Positions 43,214 through 51,822 of a stretch of DNA of 64,000 bases are shown piece by piece. This DNA comes from Collinsella sp. BA40 (lineage in GTDB: Bacteria > Actinomycetota > Coriobacteriia > Coriobacteriales > Coriobacteriaceae): positions 1 to 64,000 of the forward strand of contig NZ_VOWY01000001.1 of NCBI RefSeq assembly GCF_008014645.1. Direction: 5' to 3'. Numbering within the stretch: the first letter of the stretch is position 1; each line of letters opens with the position of its first letter. Both the position numbers and the translations under genes were made by a program. The notes beneath the pieces are model-generated. The model ran no database searches. It saw only the letters and a list, made by a program, of their open reading frames with translations, and was not told the origin of the DNA.

Positions 43214-43730
43214 GCCATGCCCGTGCGCATGCGAGGGGCTCGGTGGTCGTTTGCGTGGCTCGCGGGCAATGCCGGCCGCCGTTTCCTCGTGCGCGGCAGT
43301 TGGTTGAAGCGCATGCTTTAGCCTGCGGAAATGCGGTGCATGCCTATGGCATCTCCGCGATCTCCTGCTATAATGCCCCTCGTTCCTTCCAGGCTGTGGT
43401 TGCGGCGGGGCCTTCGGCGCTCCTCCTAGTCCATGACAGACGCGGTCAAAGGGATCCACGTAAGCCGCGGCGTGCGCGCCAAGGCGATCATGGCGCGTCC
43501 TAGAAGTAAGACGTACCGTCCGGTCTATTCTTTCGAGGCAATAGGTGCCTCACGGGCGAGCGGGTTAGTCGTGATGCCGTTGCGGCGGCTGAGCAAACGC
43601 CCCGGTGCGCAAGTGTGGGGTCAAATACCAGGTCAGCTGGGGGAACAGTGGCGACGCTCGCCGGCCGTGCGGCCCGTAGGCGTCGTCTTTCATAACAAGA
43701 CGCGCTTGCCGAATGCGGGGGGATTTGGGA
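43214..43730. other. 516-base region with promoter and long leader of the solute-binding gene
   Basis: No gene is supported. A TATAAT at 43369 with ATGGCA 17 bases upstream implies a transcript with a leader of about 350 nt before 43731. GCGCGCC-11-GGCGCGT (about 43475-43499) and GAGGCA-5-TGCCTC (near 43536-43553) are stems in it. It does not show the conserved boxes of lysine, T-box or cobalamin elements that I know. Confidence 0.4.
43346..43374 (+). promoter_or_regulatory. promoter of the solute-binding protein gene
   Basis: ATGGCA (43346-43351), 17 bases, TATAAT (43369-43374). Confidence 0.55.
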
Positions 43731-44720
43731 ATGATCAAGGGACACGCGCGCCGTACGGCGCATCATGCGATGTGCGTGCTGGCGGCCGCGGCCACGCTGG
43801 GCCTTACCGGGTGCACGCTGCTCACCCCGTCCCGTTCCGAGCTGCCTCCGCGTCAGCTCCATGCGCAGGTATCCGAGCCCGCTATCGGCGCCTCGGGCGT
43901 GCTGCGCGTGGCCATCGATGCGAGCGATGCCCCCCAGTCCATGATCGATGGGCAGGGCAAGATGGTCGGCTATGCCGTCGATGTCGCGCATGCGCTGGGC
44001 GACCGCCTGGGCCTGCGCGTAGAGTTCGTCACCGACGTACGTCCGGATAAAGTGGGGTCGCCGCGCACCGCCGATATCTATATCGGCGCCCACGAGGATG
44101 ACGAGGATGACGCGGTCACGGTAGTGGCCCCCTATCTCGAAAGTGCCCCCGCCCTTTTCGCCAAGACCATGGCGGGCAAGGCTTCCCCGCTCTCGTCTTC
44201 CGTCGATGATCTTGAGGGCGCGACGGTGGGCGTGCAGTCTTCCTCCGCGGCGCAGGATATGCTCTCCTCCCTGGGGACGAGCGCCGAGCAGAAGACGTAT
44301 GCCAATGTGAACGAATGCCTCAGCGCCCTCGATAAGGGCGAGGTTGATTTCGTGGCCTGCGATGCCACGGCCGGTGCCTACCTCTCCCGTGCGTACGGCG
44401 ACATCGTGTTCGCGGGCGCGCTCGACGAATCTGATAGCTACGGTATCGCCGTGAAGGCGCGCAACGAGGAGCTTCGCGAGGCGATCGTCGACGCGCTCGA
44501 CGAGATCGAGGCCGACGGCACGCTCGATGCCATCCATACGGCGTGGTACGGCACCATGCCGGTGGGTATCGGGGAATCGCTCGTCGCCGGGCTCTCCGCG
44601 CGTCCATCCAAGCTTCCTGCTCCCGACTCGGGCGCGGACGATGACGCGCCGGTCGACGATGAGGGGGAGGACGCCGGCGCGCTTTCGATATCGGGCAACC
44701 TCAACGCGCTGTCCGAGTAG
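43731..44720 (+). CDS. extracellular solute-binding lipoprotein, amino-acid ABC type
   Basis: 329 residues from ATG 43731 (GGGGGG region upstream; ATG 43713 is the alternative). Signal peptide with lipobox GLTGC, acylated at Cys28. The type II binding-protein fold of polar amino-acid receptors follows: GVLRVAIDASDAPQSMIDGQGKMVGYAVDVAHALGDRLG, DLEGATVGVQSSSAAQDML, and AWYGTMPVG. An acidic tail (DDDAPVDDEGEDAG) follows. No permease or ATPase is adjacent, so it is an orphan receptor or serves a distant transporter. Confidence 0.85.
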   Translation: MIKGHARRTAHHAMCVLAAAATLGLTGCTLLTPSRSELPPRQLHAQVSEPAIGASGVLRVAIDASDAPQSMIDGQGKMVGYAVDVAHALGDRLGLRVEFVTDVRPDKVGSPRTADIYIGAHEDDEDDAVTVVAPYLESAPALFAKTMAGKASPLSSSVDDLEGATVGVQSSSAAQDMLSSLGTSAEQKTYANVNECLSALDKGEVDFVACDATAGAYLSRAYGDIVFAGALDESDSYGIAVKARNEELREAIVDALDEIEADGTLDAIHTAWYGTMPVGIGESLVAGLSARPSKLPAPDSGADDDAPVDDEGEDAGALSISGNLNALSE

Positions 44721-44740
44721 GTCGCACGGCTTCAGGGCTC

Positions 44741-44782
44741 CATACCGCAAGCGCTCGCTCAGAGCGCGCTCGCTTCGGTATG
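44741..44782 (+). repeat. hairpin after the solute-binding gene
   Basis: CATACCG (44741-44747) with CGGTATG (44776-44782) and inner AAGCG/CGCTT. No clear T tract. Confidence 0.5.
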
Positions 44783-44892
44783 CGGCGGTATGTACTTCGT
44801 TAGCGGACGACCCCATCTTTTCCTATGAAGGTGCATAAAAGTGGGTACAACCTAATCACGAAGTCATATCCCCGGATAGATTGGAGTCACGT

Positions 44893-45480
44893 ATGGATAT
44901 CAAGGTTACGGGTCGCAAGACCACGGTTACCGATGCTCTGCGTGCTCACGTCGACGAGAAGATCGGCGAAGCCTGCAAGGTGTTCGATATCGAGCCCATG
45001 TCGGTTGATGTTGTCCTTCGTTACGAGAAGAATCCGTCCAACCCCAGCCCCGCTATCGTCGAGGCTACCGTCCGCGTGCGCGGCTCGGTCATTCGCGTTG
45101 CGGAGCATGGCACCGATATGTACGCCGCGATCGATCTGGCTGCCGACAAGGTGACGCGCCAGCTCCGTAAGTTTAAGACCAAGGTCGTCGACAACCGCCA
45201 GAGCGGCCCCAGCGCTGCAGACGTGGCGCCCGTGCCGCGCGTCGAGGACCTCGCAGACCTGCTGATTCCCGAGGAGGAAGAGGACGGTCAGCTCGTGCGC
45301 GAGAAATTCATCGAGCTCGTGCCCATGTCCGAGGAGCAGGCCCTCGTCCAGACCGATCTTCTGGGTCATGACTTCTACGTGTTCGAAGACGCCGCGACCG
45401 GCATGGTGAATGTGGTGTATCACCGTAAGAATGGTGGATACGGCATCATCAAGCCCAAGTTCGAGGTGCCCACCGAGTAA
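44893..45480 (+). CDS. hpf: ribosome hibernation promoting factor, long form
   Basis: 195 residues from ATG 44893 (GGAG six bases upstream). The N-terminal domain (about 1-100: MDIKVTGRKTTVTDALRAHV..KI) binds the small subunit; the C-terminal domain (about 135-195: ALVQTDLLGHDFYVFEDAATG..VVYHRKNGGYGII) drives 100S dimer formation. This two-domain form is the standard in Gram-positive lineages. It stores inactive ribosomes in stationary phase. Confidence 0.94.
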   Translation: MDIKVTGRKTTVTDALRAHVDEKIGEACKVFDIEPMSVDVVLRYEKNPSNPSPAIVEATVRVRGSVIRVAEHGTDMYAAIDLAADKVTRQLRKFKTKVVDNRQSGPSAADVAPVPRVEDLADLLIPEEEEDGQLVREKFIELVPMSEEQALVQTDLLGHDFYVFEDAATGMVNVVYHRKNGGYGIIKPKFEVPTE

Positions 45481-45503
45481 AATGCCAGTAGGTGCATGAA
45501 TAG

Positions 45504-45541
45504 GATGGCGGCCATCCCGTGCGGGGTGGCCGCCATCTTTC
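45504..45541 (+). terminator. terminator of hpf
   Basis: 15-bp stem 45504-45518 with 45523-45537 (one GU), then TTTCG. The next gene begins just after it. Confidence 0.8.
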
Positions 45542-45557
45542 GTATGGAAAGGCGTTC

Positions 45558-46514
45558 ATGAACACTTCTACTCTTTCAGCATGCCGCAACCCGCACTGTC
45601 GTATCGTCGTCGATACGTGCTCCGACCTCACGCCCGAGGTGGCCGCCACGCTCGACGTCGATATCCTGGGCTTCCCCTATATCCTCGATGGCGTCGAGTA
45701 CACGGATGACATCTGGGCCTCGATCACGCCCAAGGAGTTCTACGATAAGCTGCGCGCCGGCGTTCGCGCATCCACCTCGGCCGTCTCGCTCGGCCGCTAT
45801 ATCGAGTACTTCACCCAGTGCGCCGAAGAGGGCACCCCTACGGTGTACCTGTGCTTCACCAGCGCCCTCTCTTCGAGCTACAATTCGGCGCTTCACGCCG
45901 CCGAGGAGGTCATGAGGGCGCATCCGGGTTTCGAGCTCTACGTGGTCGATAACAGCCTGCCTTGCGCGTGCGGAGAGCTGCTCGCCCTCGAAGCCGTGCG
46001 CCAGCGCTCGGCCGGCTTGTCCGCCGAGGAGCTTGCTGCCTGGGCGAACGAGGCCAAGCGCTACGTCCACGGCTACTTCACGCTCGAGAGCCTCGATGCG
46101 CTGGCCGCTGGCGGCCGCATCCCGCCTGCGGCGGCGCAGCTCTCCAGCAAGCTCGACATCAAGCCCGACCTCTCTTTCGATCTTTCGGGCTCGCTGTCGC
46201 TGCTGGGCGTGAGCCGCGGCCGCAAGAAGGCGCTCAAGTCACTGGTCAAGTCTTTTAACGAGAACCGCGTGGCCGACCCGAGCCTGCCCATCGCCATCGT
46301 GTCGTCGGACGCCGAGAAAGACGCCGACTGGCTCGAGGCGGCCATTCGCAAGGAGGAGGGATGCGAGGGCATCACCGTCCTGCGCGGTTCGGTGGGCACG
46401 GCCATCGGCGCGCACGTGGGACCCGGTATGGTGGGCGTCGCGTTCTGGGGCGGCGACCGCGCTGAGAAGATCTCGCTGTCCGATCGCATCGCCAGGCGCG
46501 TCCGCAACGCATAG
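45558..46514 (+). CDS. DegV-family fatty-acid-binding protein
   Basis: 318 residues from ATG 45558. Family motifs: IVVDTCSDLTPEVA at the N-terminus, STSAVSLGRYIEYF, YLCFTSALSSSYNSA with the head-group-binding Ser, and ALAAGGRIPPAAAQLSSKLDIKPDLSF. FakB-type members hand exogenous fatty acids to the FakA kinase; no FakA in the window. Two Cys in CACGELLAL are unusual. Confidence 0.9.
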   Translation: MNTSTLSACRNPHCRIVVDTCSDLTPEVAATLDVDILGFPYILDGVEYTDDIWASITPKEFYDKLRAGVRASTSAVSLGRYIEYFTQCAEEGTPTVYLCFTSALSSSYNSALHAAEEVMRAHPGFELYVVDNSLPCACGELLALEAVRQRSAGLSAEELAAWANEAKRYVHGYFTLESLDALAAGGRIPPAAAQLSSKLDIKPDLSFDLSGSLSLLGVSRGRKKALKSLVKSFNENRVADPSLPIAIVSSDAEKDADWLEAAIRKEEGCEGITVLRGSVGTAIGAHVGPGMVGVAFWGGDRAEKISLSDRIARRVRNA

Positions 46515-46565
46515 GCGTCCCGCGCGTCCTACCGCCTGCAATCAACCAACCAGTAAGGAGAAGAT

Positions 46566-47666
46566 ATGTCCAACCACAACACCAAGGTCGCCTTCATCGG
46601 CACCGGCATCATGGGTGCTCCCATCGCCGGCCACATCCTGGATGCCGGCTATGAGCTGAGCGTCTACAACCGCACGCCGGGTAAGGCGCAGCCCCTCGTG
46701 GACCGCGGTGCCGTATGGGCCGAGGCCCCGGCCCTGGCCGTCGAAGACGCCGACGTGATCTTTACCATGGTGGGCTACCCGCAAGACGTCGAGGAGCTTT
46801 ACCTCGCCGGCGACGGCCTGCTGGCCTGCGCAAAGCCGGGCGCCTACCTCATCGACCTCACCACGAGCTCGCCCGAGCTCGCACGCGATATCGCCGAGGC
46901 GGCCGAGGTGAGCGGCAAGCACGCGTTTGACTGCCCGGTCACGGGCGGCGAGTCCGGTGCCATCGCCGGCATGCTCACGGCTATCATCGGCGCCACCGAG
47001 CACGACATCGAACCGGTCCGCCCGCTGCTCGAGACCTTCGCTGCCAACCTCTTCTGCTTCGGCGGCGCCGGCAAGGGCCAGGCCGCCAAGCTCGCGAACC
47101 AGGTCGCCCTGGGCGCTTCGATGGTCGGCATGGCAGACGCCCTGGCGCTCGCCCAGCAGTGCGGTCTCGACCTGGAACAGACGCGGCAGATGATCTGCGG
47201 CGGCACCGGCAAGTCCGGCGTTATGGAGCAGCTCGCTCCCAAGGCACTCGACGGTGACTACAAGCCGGGCTTCATGGTCGAGCATTTCATCAAGGACCTG
47301 GGCCTGGCGCTGCAGGTTGCCGAGGAGAAGGAGATCGCCCTTCCCGGTGCAGACACCGCCTTCACCCTCTACGACATGCTCGACGCCATCGGCGGAGCGC
47401 GCATGGGCACGCAGGCCATCACCCTGCTGTACCAGGAGGAGGCCGATGCCGTGGCCGCAGGTCTTGACTGGTCGCTTTACACGAACGCTCACGAGGAGGA
47501 TGGCTGCGGTTGCGGTTGCGACCATGACCATGACCACGAGCACGAGTGCGCCTGCGGCCACGACCACGACGACGACCACGAGTGCTGCTGCGGCGGCCAC
47601 GACCACGATGACGACCACGAGTGCTGTGGTGGCCACGGCGATGGCTGCTGCCATCACGGGGAGTAG
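46566..47666 (+). CDS. 3-hydroxyisobutyrate/tartronate-semialdehyde-type dehydrogenase with Cys/His metal-binding tail
   Basis: 366 residues. Residues 1 to about 300 are a beta-hydroxyacid dehydrogenase: FIGTGIMGAPIAGHI for NAD(P), FDCPVTGGESGAIAGML for substrate, and the catalytic Lys in GKGQAAKLANQ. From Cys314 a 53-residue tail carries 12 Cys and 13 His with Asp/Glu, in repeated GHDHDDDHECC units. Such tails in HypB or SlyD bind nickel or zinc. The repeat is perfect enough to be recently expanded. It may store metal or regulate the enzyme. The next gene follows after 6 bases. Confidence 0.87.
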   Translation: MSNHNTKVAFIGTGIMGAPIAGHILDAGYELSVYNRTPGKAQPLVDRGAVWAEAPALAVEDADVIFTMVGYPQDVEELYLAGDGLLACAKPGAYLIDLTTSSPELARDIAEAAEVSGKHAFDCPVTGGESGAIAGMLTAIIGATEHDIEPVRPLLETFAANLFCFGGAGKGQAAKLANQVALGASMVGMADALALAQQCGLDLEQTRQMICGGTGKSGVMEQLAPKALDGDYKPGFMVEHFIKDLGLALQVAEEKEIALPGADTAFTLYDMLDAIGGARMGTQAITLLYQEEADAVAAGLDWSLYTNAHEEDGCGCGCDHDHDHEHECACGHDHDDDHECCCGGHDHDDDHECCGGHGDGCCHHGE

Positions 47667-47672
47667 CCGTCT

Positions 47673-48086
47673 ATGTCGGGATTCTCGTTTATCGTGCTGT
47701 CGGCCCTGCTCTTCGTGTTCTTCGCGTACCTGGGCGTCCAGGTGGGCGCCTGGGCGGGTGAAAAGGCCGTCACCAGCGGTGACTACTGGAAGATGAACGT
47801 CATCGCGGTGGGCATCGCCGTGCTGTTCACCATGCTGTTTGCTCCGCTTCCGCTGCTCTATTCCGCGATCATCGGCATGCTCGCCGGCGCCATCGTGGGC
47901 CTCAAGCTCGCCTTCGGCGAGTCCGTGGGCCCGTGGAAGGTGCTCGATCGCTTCCTGAACGTCAATCGCCAGCATCGTCGCACCGCGGCCGCCGGGACCG
48001 GCGAGGAGCGCCGCGCGCGCCGCAAGGCGGGGGAGAAGGCGCCCGACCTCATTTCGGTGAACAACGACAAGAAGGATTCGAGGTAA
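47673..48086 (+). CDS. hypothetical membrane protein
   Basis: 137 residues with three membrane helices (about 4-24, 41-57, 59-78) and a cytoplasmic basic tail (RRTAAAGTGEERRARRK). No recognised family. It lies 6 bases after the metal-tailed dehydrogenase and 4 bases before the next gene, so the three are likely one operon; a link with metal handling is a guess. Confidence 0.65.
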   Translation: MSGFSFIVLSALLFVFFAYLGVQVGAWAGEKAVTSGDYWKMNVIAVGIAVLFTMLFAPLPLLYSAIIGMLAGAIVGLKLAFGESVGPWKVLDRFLNVNRQHRRTAAAGTGEERRARRKAGEKAPDLISVNNDKKDSR

Positions 48087-48090
48087 TCGT

Positions 48091-48783
48091 ATGGCAGAGC
48101 AGAAAGAACGTGGGCTGAGCGCCGAGGAGGCCGGGCTGCTGGAGCGCATCCAGCAGGATTCATCCGTCCTGGACGAGCTGGCAGAGGACCTCTCGGCCCG
48201 AACGCGCCGCAAGCGTCAGCTGGCTGCATGCGTGTTCAGCCTGGCGGGTCAGCGCGAGCCCGCCGCGCTGACCCCGTATGTCCCCGCGCTGGTGGACGCC
48301 CTGGACCTCTCCGAAGCCCAGACCCGCTGGGAGGTTCTCGATGCGCTTACCTCGCTGGTGCCCGTGTGCCCGCAGGAGCTTTCCGAGGCCTATGAGGGGG
48401 CCGAGGACGCGCTGTTCGACGAGGACTCCGCGACGCTGCGCTTCTCGGCGTTTCGTTTCTTCACGGCGTGGGGTGCCACGAGCAAGGAGCGCTCGCTCAA
48501 GGCATGGCCCCTCATCGACGAGGCCATCCAGTGCTTCCATGGCGACCTGGAGTATCGCGATATGCTTGTCTGCCTGCATGATTTTGCCAGCAGTAAGATC
48601 GACGACACCGTTGCCGCCGAGCTCGCCGGCCGCATCAAATTCGATGCCGAGCACGGCAAGGGCGCGTTCATCAAGGCGCGTTCCGCCGAGATCTACGATC
48701 TGCTGCTCGAGACGTTCAAGCTGGATGCGCCCAAGAAGCGCGCCCGCACGGTGACATCCGCCGATACCGACGACGAAGAGTAG
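48091..48783 (+). CDS. HEAT-like repeat protein
   Basis: 230 residues, all-helical: RRKRQLAACVFSLAGQREPAALTPYVPALVDALDLSEAQTR resembles a HEAT unit and more follow. A basic tail (APKKRARTVTSAD). No catalytic motif is seen. It is probably an interaction scaffold. Stop TAG overlaps the ribosome site of the next gene (TAGGAGG). Confidence 0.65.
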   Translation: MAEQKERGLSAEEAGLLERIQQDSSVLDELAEDLSARTRRKRQLAACVFSLAGQREPAALTPYVPALVDALDLSEAQTRWEVLDALTSLVPVCPQELSEAYEGAEDALFDEDSATLRFSAFRFFTAWGATSKERSLKAWPLIDEAIQCFHGDLEYRDMLVCLHDFASSKIDDTVAAELAGRIKFDAEHGKGAFIKARSAEIYDLLLETFKLDAPKKRARTVTSADTDDEE

Positions 48784-48792
48784 GAGGTCGCG

Positions 48793-49887
48793 ATGGCCCA
48801 CGAAGTTGTGCTGATTCCCGGCGACGGGATCGGTCCCGAGATCACGTCCGCGATGCGCCGCGTCGTTGATGCGACGGGCGTCGCCATCGAGTGGGACGTG
48901 CGCGATGCCGGAGCCGGCGTCATGGAAGCGTACGGAACCCCGCTTCCCCAGCACGTCTTGGACGCTGTCGGGCGCGCCAAGGTGGCAATCAAGGGCCCCA
49001 TCACCACGCCGATCGGTACGGGCTTTCGCAGCGTCAACGTGGCGCTTCGCAAGCATTTCGATCTGTATGCCTGCGTTCGGCCCTGCCTGTCGCAGCCCGG
49101 CGACGGCTCGCGCTACGAGGGCGTCGATATCGTGATCGTGCGCGAGAATACCGAGGACCTGTATGCAGGCATCGAGTTCGACGAGGGCGCAGCCGAGGTC
49201 GCCGCCTTATCCGAGCTCGTTTCCGCTTCGGGCCAGAAGGCGTTTCGCCCCGATTCGGCCATTTCGGTCAAGCCTATCTCGATCGAGGGATCGCGCCGAA
49301 TCGTCGAGTACGCCTTCGAATATGCGCGCCGCTGCGGCCGTCGCAAGGTGACGGCCGTTCATAAGGCCAATATCATGAAGGCTACCGACGGGCTGTTCCT
49401 GCGTGTGGCCCGCGAGGTCGCGCAGCGTTATCCCGACATCGCCTTCGAGGATAAGATCGTAGACGCTACCTGCATGGGCCTGGTGCAGAATCCCGCCGAT
49501 TTCGACGTGCTGGTCCTGCCCAACCTGTACGGCGACATCGTGAGCGATTTGGGCGCGGGCCTGGTGGGCGGTCTGGGCATGGCGCCCGGTTCCAATATCG
49601 GCGCCGATATCGCCGTTTTCGAACCTACGCACGGATCGGCACCCGATATCGCGGGCAAGGACATCGCCAACCCCACCGCCGAGATCCTCTCCGCCGCCAT
49701 GATGCTCGACCACGTGGGCGAGCAGGAGGCCGCCGAGCGAATCCGCCGAGCGGTGCGCGCTGTTCTCGCCGAGGGGGCGGCCGTAACCGGCGATGTGCGC
49801 CGTGCCCAGACGGGCAGTGCGCGGGGCGCCGTGGGAACTCAGGCGTACGCCGATGCCGTTATTGCATCGCTGCGCGCCGAGGCTTAA
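48793..49887 (+). CDS. isocitrate/isopropylmalate dehydrogenase family, probably NAD-isocitrate dehydrogenase
   Basis: 364 residues. Motifs: PGDGIGPEI, the substrate helix SVNVALRKHFDLYACVRP (the Ser-Val-Asn pattern of isocitrate dehydrogenases), RENTEDLYAGIE, catalytic KANIMKATDGLFL, and GTHGSAPDIAG-type ETHGSAPDIAGKDIANPTA (here PTHGSAPDIAG). Leucine-pathway genes are not adjacent, which favours isocitrate. It makes 2-oxoglutarate in a partial TCA cycle. Confidence 0.85.
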   Translation: MAHEVVLIPGDGIGPEITSAMRRVVDATGVAIEWDVRDAGAGVMEAYGTPLPQHVLDAVGRAKVAIKGPITTPIGTGFRSVNVALRKHFDLYACVRPCLSQPGDGSRYEGVDIVIVRENTEDLYAGIEFDEGAAEVAALSELVSASGQKAFRPDSAISVKPISIEGSRRIVEYAFEYARRCGRRKVTAVHKANIMKATDGLFLRVAREVAQRYPDIAFEDKIVDATCMGLVQNPADFDVLVLPNLYGDIVSDLGAGLVGGLGMAPGSNIGADIAVFEPTHGSAPDIAGKDIANPTAEILSAAMMLDHVGEQEAAERIRRAVRAVLAEGAAVTGDVRRAQTGSARGAVGTQAYADAVIASLRAEA

Positions 49888-49907
49888 GGTAAAGATAAGT
49901 GTGGGCG

Positions 49908-49948
49908 CGGGCCGTCTTGCGGTATGGTGAGACGGCCCGTTATTTTAT
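49908..49948 (+). terminator. terminator after the dehydrogenase
   Basis: CGGGCCGTCT (49908-49917) with AGACGGCCCG (49930-49939), then TTATTTTATG. Confidence 0.8.
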
Positions 49949-49964
49949 GTGAAAGGTGAAACCT

Positions 49965-51107
49965 ATGGGTTTGGAACAGAAGAAAGACGAGCGCGAGGTC
50001 GTCGACGGAGTCGAGGTCATCGAGCGCAGCGATGTCCCCGACGATCTGCCCGAGGCGGCTTACGATCTGGTCGAGGGTGCTTCGGCGGAGGACATCGCCG
50101 CCGAGCGGGACGACGAGGTCGTCGAGGAGGCTTCCGCAGCAGAGGTGCGCGATGACGCCGCGGAGGAGCCGCAGGACGCCGACGCGAACGAAGCCGAGGC
50201 CGAGCCCGCGGCCGACGGCGAGCAGCCCGCGTCCGCCGATGAAGCGTCCGCGCCTGTCGTGGAGCACGCTGATGCGAGTAAGAAGCGCCATACCATGTAC
50301 ATCGCCATCGCCGTCGTCGCCGTGATCGTTGCCGCTATCGGCGGTTATTTCTTTGGTAGCGGCGGTTTTGGGGCCAAGGGCGCCGGTTCGGCTACGCTCA
50401 CCGAGGGCCAGCTGGATGCTCCGGTCGCCTCGTTCAACTTCAATGGCGCGACCACCAAGATCTCTGCTCGCGATGCAATTGAGAGCCAGTATAGCCTTGA
50501 CGCCGTGAAGGGCGCCGACGGCACCTATCCCGCGCCGAGCGGCGAGATGATCTTGGGGTACGCCCGTAATAAAATCCTGGTCTCCGAAGCCGAGTCCCGC
50601 GGCCTTTCGGTGAGCGACGACCAGCTCAAGGAGTACGCCGAGGGTCGACTGGGCACCTCCGATTTCAAGGCGATCGCCGAGAATTACGGTGTGAACGAGG
50701 ACCAGGCCAAGCAGATCGTGCGCGATAACGCCCTGGTGGGCCAGCTGTACGAGCAGATCGTCCCCAAGGCCTCCGAGGCCCCTGCCCCCGAGGCCCCGGT
50801 GCAGCCTGCCGATGGCAACACCACGGCGCCTACGAAGGATTATGCCGAGTACATCATCGGTCTGCTGGGCAAGAACTGGGATAGCGAGAAGGGCACCTGG
50901 GCCAACGAGGACAACGAGTTCTTCTCGGCTCTGAAGGGTTCCACCTTCACTCCCGAGGGCGCTTCCTATGAGGATGCCCAGACCGCGTTCTACGTTGCCT
51001 ACGAGCTCTACGCCAGCCAGGCCCAGGAGGCCAACAAGGCGTGGACGCTGTTCGCTAACGATCTGTATGCGAAGGCCGATGTCGAGCTGTACGGCCTGTT
51101 CGTCTAG
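49965..51107 (+). CDS. membrane-anchored SurA/parvulin-like N-terminal domain protein
   Basis: 380 residues from ATG 49965. A very acidic cytoplasmic region (1 to about 105), a membrane helix (YIAIAVVAVIVAAIGGYFFG), then an outside helical domain with ILGYARNKILVSEAESRGLSVSDDQLKEYAEGRLG, which resembles SurA/trigger-factor-like chaperone N-domains. No catalytic parvulin domain is recognised. Likely an extracytoplasmic folding factor; the acidic N-terminus is odd. Confidence 0.65.
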   Translation: MGLEQKKDEREVVDGVEVIERSDVPDDLPEAAYDLVEGASAEDIAAERDDEVVEEASAAEVRDDAAEEPQDADANEAEAEPAADGEQPASADEASAPVVEHADASKKRHTMYIAIAVVAVIVAAIGGYFFGSGGFGAKGAGSATLTEGQLDAPVASFNFNGATTKISARDAIESQYSLDAVKGADGTYPAPSGEMILGYARNKILVSEAESRGLSVSDDQLKEYAEGRLGTSDFKAIAENYGVNEDQAKQIVRDNALVGQLYEQIVPKASEAPAPEAPVQPADGNTTAPTKDYAEYIIGLLGKNWDSEKGTWANEDNEFFSALKGSTFTPEGASYEDAQTAFYVAYELYASQAQEANKAWTLFANDLYAKADVELYGLFV

Positions 51108-51174
51108 CGCATACCTAAAAGATTGCGCACCGGCGCGCTTTATGGCGCCAAGCGCGAACCAACGGGTTTACGAT

Positions 51175-51206
51175 AACGCCGCGGCGCCGAGCCGCGGCGT
51201 TTTTTC
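51175..51206 (+). terminator. terminator after the SurA-like gene
   Basis: AACGCCGCGGC (51175-51185) with GCCGCGGCGTT (51191-51201), then T5C. Confidence 0.85.
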
Positions 51207-51228
51207 ATGCGAAGGAAAGGAATCCGCG

Positions 51229-51702
51229 ATGATCTACGGTGCACTGGAAGATCTCGCCCGCTATGCGGGATTCTGCAAGAGCCTCGACATCCTCATCGAT
51301 TGGCTGGCGGACAACGATCCGGCCGAGCTCGCCTGCGGGTGCCATGAGATATGCGGCGCGAAGGTGTTCGCCAACGTTATGGCACCGACCACGCGTTCCA
51401 ACAGCGGTTCTCACTATGAGACGCATCGTCGTTACCACGATCTGCAGGTCGATGTGGAGGGCCGCGAGGCGTTCAGGGTTGCTCTGGGCGAAACGGCGCA
51501 GGTCGAACCCTTCAACGAGGCCGATGATTTCGAGCTCGTGGACGCGGCTCGCTTCATCGAGGGCGATCTGGCCGAAGGGCGCTTCGCATTATTCGTGGCG
51601 GGCGAGCCACATCTTCCGACGCTGCAGTTTCCGGGTGATGGACCCGTCCAGATCAAGAAGATCTGCTTCAAGCTGATCGCCGATGAGTATTTCGACGAGT
51701 AG
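51229..51702 (+). CDS. YhcH/YjgK/YiaL-family protein
   Basis: 157 residues from ATG 51229 (GAAGGAAAGG upstream). Double-stranded beta-helix family: ETHRRYHDLQVDVEG carries the metal-site His and Glu, FVAGEPHLPTLQF a second His. Members are linked with sialic acid or sugar-acid anomer handling and with biofilm regulation. No sialic acid genes are adjacent, so the substrate is open. Confidence 0.82.
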   Translation: MIYGALEDLARYAGFCKSLDILIDWLADNDPAELACGCHEICGAKVFANVMAPTTRSNSGSHYETHRRYHDLQVDVEGREAFRVALGETAQVEPFNEADDFELVDAARFIEGDLAEGRFALFVAGEPHLPTLQFPGDGPVQIKKICFKLIADEYFDE

Positions 51703-51822
51703 AACCGTCCGTTCGCTTGAAGCTTCTCCCATCCCAGTCGTTACGTGGGTATGCTTGAAACACGGTTGATTTCGCGCCGCATCCGCATCGCGCGGGGCGG
51801 CGCGCGTGCAAGGAGGTATTCC

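Noticed and set aside
43433-44050. 205-codon plus ORF over the solute-binding gene leader
   Set aside because: It runs into the real gene in another frame, has no recognisable motif, and is better explained by low stop frequency at high GC.
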